A stretch of DNA of 64,000 nt, from assembly GCF_000428105.1 (NCBI RefSeq), contig NZ_ATZH01000023.1, positions 1 to 64,000 on the forward strand, read 5' to 3'. How positions within the stretch are numbered: the first letter of the stretch is position 1; every line of letters starts with the position of its first letter. Position numbers and translations under genes: made by a program. The notes beneath the pieces are model-generated. The model had not been told where the DNA came from. It searched no databases and saw only the letters and a program-made list of their open reading frames with translations. This stretch comes from Bacteroides pyogenes DSM 20611 = JCM 6294. GTDB taxonomy: Bacteria > Bacteroidota > Bacteroidia > Bacteroidales > Bacteroidaceae. Below, piece after piece: positions 37,340 to 43,721 of this stretch.

Positions 37340-37395
37340 GGCAAACACGAAGTGGTAAGTTTTATAATAAGGTGTATTGCAAAAAGGAAGAGTGA
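37338..37395 (+). repeat. direct repeat, right copy flanking the Bro-N gene
   Basis: AGGGCAAACACGAAGTGG, then TAAGTTTTATAATAAGGTGT and AAAAAGGAAGAGTGA. It is an imperfect copy of 36415-36470, carrying small indels, and overlaps the Bro-N stop codon. Confidence 0.7.
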
Positions 37396-37600
37396 ATTCG
37401 AGAGTTATGACATACGTGTTTTTGTAAAGAGCAAGAGAGTTTATGAGCTGGAATATTTTATAGTGCCCAGTTATCCGAAGAAAATCCAAACCGAACATGG
37501 AGAGACTGTGATATCCATTCCACGTGACCGTAATGGCCAGTTTGAACCGATTGTTGGACAGTGTTGCTTAACAAGCTATTTTTCAATTAATTCATTGTGA
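37396..37600 (+). pseudogene. IS256-family transposase remnant
   Basis: The plus-strand frame contains KKIQTEHGETVISIPRDRNG then QFEPIV, which is the conserved N-terminal stretch of IS256/Mutator transposases (usually GEIELEIPRDRNGEFEP). It has neither start nor catalytic region, and the preceding residues are unrelated. A small relic of an insertion sequence. Confidence 0.65.
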
Positions 37601-37696
37601 ATTCCCCAGATTCGTAATTTCGTCATCTGCTTGTTCCGCCCCTCCCCTCTTTCGCAAACGGTCCGTATGCCCTTTTAGCATCCGAAATGCCCCCTG

Positions 37697-38410
37697 TCAC
37701 ATGGTCATTTGCCGGCGGATGGAGAATTTCACGATTGCCATGGCGTTGACGGCCGCAAACGGAATGTCCATCGGCTCGTGGTGCACGTTGTAGCTCACCA
37801 GCTTGATGTGCCTTTCCTTTTCCGACCGCTTCACGTATTTCACCGCCAGGTACTCGTCTCCTTCGATCATGAACGACACCAGATATATCTCTCCGTAGAT
37901 GATGCTCTCGAAGCTGTTCAGCTCCTTATACCCCACGATGTCTCCCGATTTCAGTATGGGGTACATGCTGTCTCCGCTCACGTAGACCGCTCCGTCGCAG
38001 TGCGGGACGTTGGGAATCTGTATCTTTCCCAACGAAAACTGATGTTTGTCGGTAAACAGCGTTTTCAGATTGGCGGCCGCCCCGATGTCGTACAATGTCA
38101 CGCTGCGGTCGTCTGTGGCTTCCACCGTTTTCGGATTGTGAATTATGTGCACTTCGCCTTGCGCCAGTTCGCTTTCGCAGAATCCCGGTTGGCGATCCGG
38201 ACTTCCTTTTCCCAGCAACAGCCAGTTGTAGTCCACCGTGTTTCCCAGTTTGTCGAGCAGCAGGCGGAAATCGATGCTGTTCCGTGCGCCCCAGTTGGTG
38301 ACGGTTGCTCTTGAAACTCCCATGTAATCGGCCAGTTCGCTGTCTTTCTTCAGCTTCAGCACCTGTTTGGCACGCTTGATGATGCCGGGTACGTCTAAAA
38401 TAGTGTCCAT
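37697..38410 (-). CDS. S24-family (LexA/CI-like) repressor
   Basis: A 237-residue repressor. The N-terminal HTH (about 12-45, KDSELADYMGVSRATVTNW) binds DNA. The C-terminal S24 peptidase fold has Ser148 in SGDSMYP and Lys191 in AVKYVKR, so it may self-cleave under stress as LexA or phage CI does; YDIGAAAN (about 107-114) is where the cleavage site would be expected. It is divergent from the zinc-ribbon/DUF4373/HU/amidase genes and is the likely regulator of that block. Confidence 0.9.
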   Translation of the reverse strand: MDTILDVPGIIKRAKQVLKLKKDSELADYMGVSRATVTNWGARNSIDFRLLLDKLGNTVDYNWLLLGKGSPDRQPGFCESELAQGEVHIIHNPKTVEATDDRSVTLYDIGAAANLKTLFTDKHQFSLGKIQIPNVPHCDGAVYVSGDSMYPILKSGDIVGYKELNSFESIIYGEIYLVSFMIEGDEYLAVKYVKRSEKERHIKLVSYNVHHEPMDIPFAAVNAMAIVKFSIRRQMTM

Positions 38411-38500
38411 AGTGTTGTCATTTATTTCTGATGTAAAAATTCATAAACACGTTAATCGCTCATCTATAACTTCTTATCTATATGTTTAAAATTAAATTCT

Positions 38501-38540
38501 AAAACAGTTTGTTTTTAAAATGAAATCTATTTTATATTTG
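38501..38540 (+). promoter_or_regulatory. promoter with overlapping dyad, plus strand
   Basis: TATATTTG (38533-38540) is an exact -7 box, with a TTTG (-33-like) at 38508-38511. The -33 element lies in a perfect dyad AAAACA-GTT-TGTTTT (38501-38515), a plausible operator for the adjacent S24 repressor. Confidence 0.5.
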
Positions 38541-38594
38541 TAGTGAATTTCCATGAATTTTGTTTCAAAGATATAAATTAAAAATAATCCGACC

Positions 38595-38702
38595 ATGAAA
38601 AATAACGAAAAGTTTACGAAAGGCAGCGAAAAAGTTCATTCCCCACCTCCGGAGTGGCTTCTGTGTCCTTGTTCCTACCGGCATGTGCGCTTGCTGCGGT
38701 GA
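38595..38702 (+). CDS. 35-residue small open frame
   Basis: A short frame MKNNEKFTKGSEKVHSPPPE and on to VRLLR, 55 nt downstream of the plus-strand -7 box. Its 3' end runs into the CATATAT repeat array. No family is recognised; it may be a leader peptide or not translated. Confidence 0.3.
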   Translation: MKNNEKFTKGSEKVHSPPPEWLLCPCSYRHVRLLR

Positions 38703-39016
38703 GCATATATAGCACCGCAGTAGCCATATATGCCTACCGTGATGACCATATATGCTTACCGTGATGACCATATATGCCTACCGTGATGACCATATATGCT
38801 TACCGTGATGACCATATATGCCTACCGTGATGACCATATATGCTTACCGTGATAACTATATATGCTTGCCGTGATAAAGATATATGCTTCTCTTCGGTGA
38901 ATCAGAAGCTTGCCGCAATAGCTATATATGCTTGCTTGATAAGCCATACATCTGCTGTGATAACCTGTGTATGCCTGCCCTGATAAGGATATATGCCCGC
39001 CATGCCGGATATATGA
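38695..39016 (+). repeat. 22-bp CATATAT repeat array B
   Basis: About fourteen head-to-tail 22-bp units; the cleanest contain GTGATGACCATATATGCTTACC-type sequence (written here as GTGATGAC followed by CATATATGCYTACC). In the centre, units ending GCCTACC and GCTTACC alternate strictly for six units, giving a 44-bp higher-order repeat. Units decay toward the right edge, one being almost unrecognisable. It lies upstream of the zinc-ribbon gene at 39064. Confidence 0.9.
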
Positions 39017-39063
39017 ATTGTAAATAAATAACTCATTTTTTCAACATAAAAAATTTGAATATC

Positions 39064-39408
39064 ATGAAACCTGAATTTTCTTTATCGGCACGACAATCCG
39101 TGTCCACCGTAATTTGTAGCAGTTGCAAACGAGAGCTCCCGTTGGATTGCTTCTATATGAGAAAGAAAAGCCGCTGTCCGGACAGTTATTGCAAAGAGTG
39201 CCGCAAAGATTTGAGCCGTCGGAAGTACACGAGCGAAAAGGCCGTCCGTATCGCCTCGTCCGTCCGCCTTCCCTATCCTGTCATCACCGAGATCGAGGAC
39301 CGGGAGACGCGTATCCGGTTTATTCTGAACGCTCTCCGGGTGGTACGGCTTAGCGTTGAGTGCAAAAAGAGGAGGATGCTGGAGGAAGAAGAGAAGGCTT
39401 TGCTGTGA
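39064..39408 (+). CDS. small zinc-ribbon protein
   Basis: A 114-residue protein with two knuckles, CSSCKRELPLDCFY and CPDSYCKECRKDLSRRKY (cysteines about 18-53), as in HNH-type or zinc-ribbon phage proteins, then a basic helical tail. No catalytic HNH residues are convincing. The function is unknown. The last codons fall inside a 71-bp repeat, so the C-terminus may be a repeat-derived extension. It is the first substantial gene opposite the S24 repressor. Confidence 0.65.
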   Translation: MKPEFSLSARQSVSTVICSSCKRELPLDCFYMRKKSRCPDSYCKECRKDLSRRKYTSEKAVRIASSVRLPYPVITEIEDRETRIRFILNALRVVRLSVECKKRRMLEEEEKALL

Positions 39409-39590
39409 TAAGCGAGTGGACTTCCTCGCCCGGCGGGTGAAACGGTGGCTTTGATTTCGGACGCGGGGCCTTGCTGTGATAAGCGGGAGGGTTTCCTCGC
39501 CCGTCGGGTGAAACGGTGGCTTTGATTTCGGACGCGAGGCCTTGATGTGATGAGCGGGAGGGCTTCCTCACCCGGTGTCCGGAATCGGAT
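39394..39590. repeat. 71-bp tandem repeat
   Basis: Units with TTGCTGTGATAAGCG at 39400, 39471 and (as TTGATGTGATGAGCG) 39542, each continuing TTCCTCGCCCG and GTGGCTTTGATTTCGG. The period is 71 bp. The first unit overlaps the end of the zinc-ribbon gene and the last ends in the leader of the DUF4373 gene. Confidence 0.85.
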
Positions 39591-39704
39591 ATGCAGGGGG
39601 GAGGAAGTCTTGCGTTTCTCCAAAGGATGCATCCGGCGATTTCGGAAGAAGCGAGAATCATAAACCTTTTTTATCGTAAAAATAATTACAAGAATCATAG
39701 TAGT

Positions 39705-41507
39705 ATGGCAAGAATAAAGAAAAAGGGATTGGATTATTTCCCTCTGAACACAGATTTTATCCACGACCGTGCCGTGCGCCGCCTCATGAAACGCGGGGGC
39801 GACTCCGCTCTCGGCATTCTGGTAGAAGTGCTGTCGTATATTTATGCCGGCGAGGGTTATTATGTCCGCGCCGACCGTTTGTTTTACGAAGATCTTTCGG
39901 CGGGTTTGTACGAAAACAGCGCGGACGATGTGGAGCGTATCATCCGCCTTGCGGTGGAGTACGGGCTGTTTGACGCCGGACTGTTCGAGCGCGAGCGCAT
40001 ACTGACTTCCGCCGAAATACAGCGCCAGTATCTTTTCAGCACCCGCCGTAGGAACGTTCCGGGTTTGGAGGCGGCATACAGCCTGTTGACAGTAGAGGAA
40101 TCGGTTGAAAACAAGGAAGATAGGGATAAAAACACCCTTTCCTGCTGTGCAAATCAGGGTGACGGCGAAGACGTTTCAGCTGTTGAATATGTAACATTTA
40201 TCCCCGAAAATGTAACATCGGGTACACATAGCATAGCACAGCATAGCATAGCACAGCAAAGCAAAAAAGATCCCCTCCTCAGTCCTCCCCTGAGAAAAAC
40301 AGGGGAGGAAGGGAAGAGGAAGAGGGGAAAGGAGGAGGTTTTTTCTGAAACTTCCTGCGGAAGGGATGCTGCGAGACATTCCGTGGGCCTGTCCGCTGGT
40401 TCATCTGCTTCGTCTGTCGTGAATGCGTTGGCTACAAGCTCTTCCGGAGAGGATAGCGTTCGGCATTCCGTAGCTCCGCCTGTTGGTTCATCTGCTTCAT
40501 TTGGTTCGGCTGTTGCGAATGGGTTGGTTGCAAGCTCTTCCGCGAGGGATGCTGTCCGATATTCCGCAGTTCCGTCTGCTGGTTCATCTGCTTCATTTGG
40601 TTCGGCTGCTACGAATGGGTTGGCTGCAAGCTCTTTCGAGGAGGATAGCGTTCCGCATTCCGTAGCTTCGCCTGTTGCGTCATCTGCTTCATCTGGTTCG
40701 GCTGGCGTGAATGCGTTAGCTGCAAGCTCTTCCGCGAGGGATGCTGCCCGATATTCCGCAGCTCCGCCTGTTGGTTCATCTGCTTCATTTGGTTCGGCTG
40801 GCGTGAATGCGTTGGCTGCAAGCTCTTTCGAGGAGGATAGCGTTCGGCATTCTGCAGCTCCGCCTGCTGCACCATCTGCTTCATCTGGTTCGGCTGGCGT
40901 GAATGGGTTGGCTGCAAACTCTTCCACGAGGGATGCTGTCCGATATTCCGCAGCTCCGCCTGTTGCATCATCTGCTTCGGCTGCTGCGAATGGGTTAGCT
41001 GCAAGCTCTTCCGCGAGGGATGCTGTCCGATATTCCGCAGCTCCGCCTGCTGCACCATCTGCTTCATCTGGTTCGGCTGGCGTGAATGGGTTGACTGCAA
41101 GCTATTCCCGAGAGGATGCTGTCCGATATTCCGCAGTTCCGTCCGCTGCGGGTGGACTGTTTGCAAATCCTTGCGGCGGAGGGGAGTCTCAGTCCCCAGC
41201 TGCTTGTGTAAAAGGGGATTCCGGTTCGGGGAAGCGGAAAATATGGACGCAGGAGGCTATCGACGGGCTTCTTCCGCCTGCCGACGGGACACCGCGCAAC
41301 TATGCGGGGCTGCTCGATAACTTACGGATATACGGCATCCCGCCCGCAGAACAATATGCCATCATCCGAAAAAGCAACTTCGGAGCTATCGGCGGCTCGA
41401 TATGGAAGGGGATTGCTGCTTTGCGCGGCAGCGGCGGGAAAATAAAACTTCCCGGACGCTATCTGCTGAGTGTGGTAAACAGGAGAGACGATGAGGCTGC
41501 GAGCTGA
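39705..41507 (+). CDS. DUF4373-domain protein with a Ser/Ala repeat tract
   Basis: A 600-residue protein. The N-terminal 120 residues (MARIKKKGLDYFPLNTDF, then RGGDSALGILVEVLSYIY) form a DUF4373 domain, related to phage replisome-organiser/DnaD-like N-termini. Residues about 225-485 are a low-complexity linker of about eight 32-residue repeats rich in Ser, Ala and Gly. The C-terminal 110 residues (KRKIWTQEAIDGLLPPADGT, GGSIWKGIAALRG) are globular again. The ATG at 39705 is chosen; an earlier in-frame non-ATG start would extend into repeat DNA. Confidence 0.85.
   Translation: MARIKKKGLDYFPLNTDFIHDRAVRRLMKRGGDSALGILVEVLSYIYAGEGYYVRADRLFYEDLSAGLYENSADDVERIIRLAVEYGLFDAGLFERERILTSAEIQRQYLFSTRRRNVPGLEAAYSLLTVEESVENKEDRDKNTLSCCANQGDGEDVSAVEYVTFIPENVTSGTHSIAQHSIAQQSKKDPLLSPPLRKTGEEGKRKRGKEEVFSETSCGRDAARHSVGLSAGSSASSVVNALATSSSGEDSVRHSVAPPVGSSASFGSAVANGLVASSSARDAVRYSAVPSAGSSASFGSAATNGLAASSFEEDSVPHSVASPVASSASSGSAGVNALAASSSARDAARYSAAPPVGSSASFGSAGVNALAASSFEEDSVRHSAAPPAAPSASSGSAGVNGLAANSSTRDAVRYSAAPPVASSASAAANGLAASSSARDAVRYSAAPPAAPSASSGSAGVNGLTASYSREDAVRYSAVPSAAGGLFANPCGGGESQSPAACVKGDSGSGKRKIWTQEAIDGLLPPADGTPRNYAGLLDNLRIYGIPPAEQYAIIRKSNFGAIGGSIWKGIAALRGSGGKIKLPGRYLLSVVNRRDDEAAS
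40434..41160 (+). repeat. 96-bp in-frame minisatellite within the DUF4373 gene
   Basis: The segment RCAAGCTCTTYC recurs at 40434, 40530, 40626, 40722, 40818, 40914, 41001 and 41097: 96-bp steps, with one 87-bp unit. Units alternate between SSSARDAVRYSA-type and SSFEEDSVRHSV-type in the first five copies. Several other frames stay open through it, producing spurious minus-strand frames. Confidence 0.95.
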
Positions 41508-41585
41508 TAATCAATGAATAACGCAGATTAATAATTTTGTTAAGACACAATTTGAAAACCGCTTGCATACAAAACGTATCTTTTT

Positions 41586-41593
41586 TATCTTTG
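41586..41593 (+). promoter_or_regulatory. -7 box for the HU-like gene
   Basis: TATCTTTG, an exact TAnnTTTG match 64 nt upstream of the HU-like ATG. It implies separate transcription of HU, amidase and smalltalk genes. Confidence 0.6.
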
Positions 41594-41656
41594 TAGTGTC
41601 GATAAGCTTAAAGACGAAAACAAAACCGAATTAATCAAACACAAAAAATTACGACT

Positions 41657-42202
41657 ATGCCAGTATTGTATGAAGCATTTCAGTCCGTTCTGAAAGACAA
41701 AAACGGTAAAAAACTATTCTATCCGCGTGTGTTGCGCGCAGGTAATGTAAGTACTGCACAGATTGCCAAAGAGATTGCGGCTTACTCGTCTCTTTCTCCG
41801 GGAGATGTGATGAACACGCTGAACAATTTGGCGACGGTGGTGAGCCACCACCTTCAGGCCTCGGAAAGTGTGACGCTCGACGGCTTCGGAACCTTTCGCA
41901 TGGTGATGAAGTCGAGCCGCAAAGGGGTGGAAACTGCGGAAGAGGTATCTGCCGCTCAGTCTTCGCTCACGGTGCGATTCCGTCCTTGTGCCACACGCCA
42001 TCCGGATGGTAAGGTAGCCACCCGTTCGCTGGTGACAGGCGCACGCTGTATACGTTTCGAGCGGACAGAGGCTGCCGCTAACGGAGAAGCCGGTAAGCCC
42101 GGAAGTTCCGGAGGAGTCGGCAAGCCCGGAAGCGGCGGAGATAGCGGCAAGCCCGGCGGCGGAGGTTCGGGCGGCGTGGAAGCTCCGGATCCTGCGTTGT
42201 AA
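41657..42202 (+). CDS. HU/IHF-like DNA-binding protein with Gly-rich tail
   Basis: A 181-residue protein. Residues 1-130 match the Bacteroidetes long HU-like family: AQIAKEIAAYSSLSPGDVMN, VTLDGFGTFRMVMKSSRKG and a C-terminal beta arm (VTGARCIRFERTE). The final 45 residues are a Gly/Ser/Pro-rich disordered tail with repeated GKPG units. It probably binds and bends DNA. It heads the HU-amidase-smalltalk transcript and has its own promoter box. Confidence 0.9.
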   Translation: MPVLYEAFQSVLKDKNGKKLFYPRVLRAGNVSTAQIAKEIAAYSSLSPGDVMNTLNNLATVVSHHLQASESVTLDGFGTFRMVMKSSRKGVETAEEVSAAQSSLTVRFRPCATRHPDGKVATRSLVTGARCIRFERTEAAANGEAGKPGSSGGVGKPGSGGDSGKPGGGGSGGVEAPDPAL

Positions 42203-42273
42203 CCCCTGCGGCAAAGCACTGCATAAGAGCGGGTTGCAGATGCTGATAGTTAATCACTAATCATTCACCAATC

Positions 42274-42753
42274 ATGCGAATTATCAATTTGATTGTGGTG
42301 CATTGCAGCGCCACGAGGGAGGATCGTGCGCTCTCGCCGGAGGCTTTGGATGCGATGCACCGCCGCCGCGGATTCGCCGGAACAGGCTATCATTACTACA
42401 TCCGCAGGGATGGAACGCTGCATCTCACCCGTTCGCTCGAACGTATCGGGGCGCATGCGAAGGGCTTCAATGCGAACAGCGTCGGTATCTGCTATGAAGG
42501 CGGTCTGGACTGCCGGGGACGCCCGGCAGACACGCGGACTGCCGCACAGCGGACCGCGCTCCGGAGGCTGATAGGGCAGCTGCAAGAAGCGTTTCCCGGC
42601 TGCCGGGTGTGCGGACACCGTGACCTCAGTCCCGACCGCAACGGAAACGGTGTGATAGAGCCGGGAGAATGGACTAAACGCTGTCCGTGTTTCGATGCGG
42701 AAAAGGAGTATGGCGAAAACGTGCCGGAGGCACAGAGTAAAACAACCATTTAA
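42274..42753 (+). CDS. N-acetylmuramoyl-L-alanine amidase (type 2, T7 lysozyme-like)
   Basis: A 159-residue zinc amidase cutting the bond between MurNAc and the stem peptide. The zinc ligands are His10 (VVHCSAT), His115 (CGHRDLSPD) and Cys139 (RCPCFD). It has no signal peptide, so it would need lysis, a holin-like partner or another route to reach the wall; the small smalltalk protein encoded 21 bp downstream has one hydrophobic helix. Phage-derived ancestry is likely. Confidence 0.94.
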   Translation: MRIINLIVVHCSATREDRALSPEALDAMHRRRGFAGTGYHYYIRRDGTLHLTRSLERIGAHAKGFNANSVGICYEGGLDCRGRPADTRTAAQRTALRRLIGQLQEAFPGCRVCGHRDLSPDRNGNGVIEPGEWTKRCPCFDAEKEYGENVPEAQSKTTI

Positions 42754-42774
42754 AGAACGGAAAGGAGGTAAATT

Positions 42775-42876
42775 ATGGCAATGAAGAAATCAGTATGGGA
42801 TACGATCCTGAAAGTGATCATCGCAGTGGCTTCGGCCGTAGCAGGCGTTTTGGGCGCTAATGCGATGAATCTGTAA
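42775..42876 (+). CDS. smalltalk protein
   Basis: A 33-residue protein, MAMKKSVWDTILKVII then AVASAVAGVLGANAMNL, with a basic start and one hydrophobic helix. It matches the Bacteroides smalltalk family, whose members sit directly after amidase genes of this type. The function is unknown. A GGAGG before the ATG is visible, unusual for this phylum. It is too short for most gene finders. Confidence 0.85.
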   Translation: MAMKKSVWDTILKVIIAVASAVAGVLGANAMNL

Positions 42877-42894
42877 AGAGCGAGAAGCTTGGTT

Positions 42895-42947
42895 GATCCC
42901 CGCCGTCGATAAGATCGTGCGCGCCGGTCCGTACGATGGCGGGGATC
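42895..42947 (+). terminator. hairpin after smalltalk
   Basis: A 10-bp perfect stem, GATCCCCGCC (42895-42904) with GGCGGGGATC (42938-42947), and a long loop that can pair further. It separates the amidase unit from the RHS unit. Confidence 0.6.
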
Positions 42948-42988
42948 TGTAAAATTATCGAATCAAACACACACACAGCATAAACACA

Positions 42989-43714
42989 ATGATGAAACGA
43001 GTTTTATTTTTATTACTGGCCGCGCTCTTTGCGCTGAAGTTGCAGGCGCAGACCGATCTGAATTGCGGGATTTCGTATGAGTACGCGGTCCCCGTTACTT
43101 TCTCTTCGGGGAAAACGACATTTACAGACATACGCGATACGAGAGTGGGGCCGCCTTATTATGCTCCGTACCGTTATGTTCCGAGAGCTGACACATATAT
43201 TCCGAGCAATGACACGGCTTATACCTATACGCAGGGCAGGGCTGTTTATTACAGGATGGAGCTGCCCGTTGCAGGAGATGTGATTATTCATAACTGGAAT
43301 TCATATCGGATGGGATTCAGTTCTATATTTTTGGTAAGGCCTGTCAAACCGGGTGAAACGAAAGATTGGGGAGAAGGCATCTACTCCTGCAAGCGGGTAG
43401 CGACTTTCGAGCCGGGAGACTTCCTGTCGCCCGATTTTAACCCGATAGAGCTTGGCATGCCCGAAAACTCTTCGCTGGGGCTTGCTTATCTGCATGTGAG
43501 GAATCTGCCTGCCGGAACTTATTATATCGTTTCCGCAGGGTATAAGTACATGAATGGGTCCGTACCTGACGGGCAATTGGGAACCACTGTCATAGTCGGT
43601 AAATGTTCCGATGTTCCCGATGAGCCGGATATAAAACCCGAAGAACCGAACAACTGCCCTATACAATACCGCTATGATCGGTCGGGCAATCGAATCAAAA
43701 CCATTAAACAATAA
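42989..43714 (+). CDS. secreted protein with a C-terminal YD-like motif
   Basis: A 241-residue protein with a signal peptide (MMKRVLFLLLAALFALKLQA) and a beta-rich body (about 22-215). The last 20 residues, CPIQYRYDRSGNRIKTIKQ, look like a single YD/RHS repeat end (YxYDxxGNRI). The family is not recognised. It lies 8 bp upstream of the RHS gene's ATG and is most likely co-transcribed. It may be an accessory or export partner of the RHS protein; this is inference. Confidence 0.75.
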   Translation: MMKRVLFLLLAALFALKLQAQTDLNCGISYEYAVPVTFSSGKTTFTDIRDTRVGPPYYAPYRYVPRADTYIPSNDTAYTYTQGRAVYYRMELPVAGDVIIHNWNSYRMGFSSIFLVRPVKPGETKDWGEGIYSCKRVATFEPGDFLSPDFNPIELGMPENSSLGLAYLHVRNLPAGTYYIVSAGYKYMNGSVPDGQLGTTVIVGKCSDVPDEPDIKPEEPNNCPIQYRYDRSGNRIKTIKQ

Positions 43715-43721
43715 CACTGAT

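Noticed and set aside
40154..41166. Long minus-strand frames in the DUF4373 repeat tract
   Set aside because: The repeat unit lacks stops in several frames and its 96-bp period keeps them open; composition is repetitive Gln/His or Glu/Ala with no domain.
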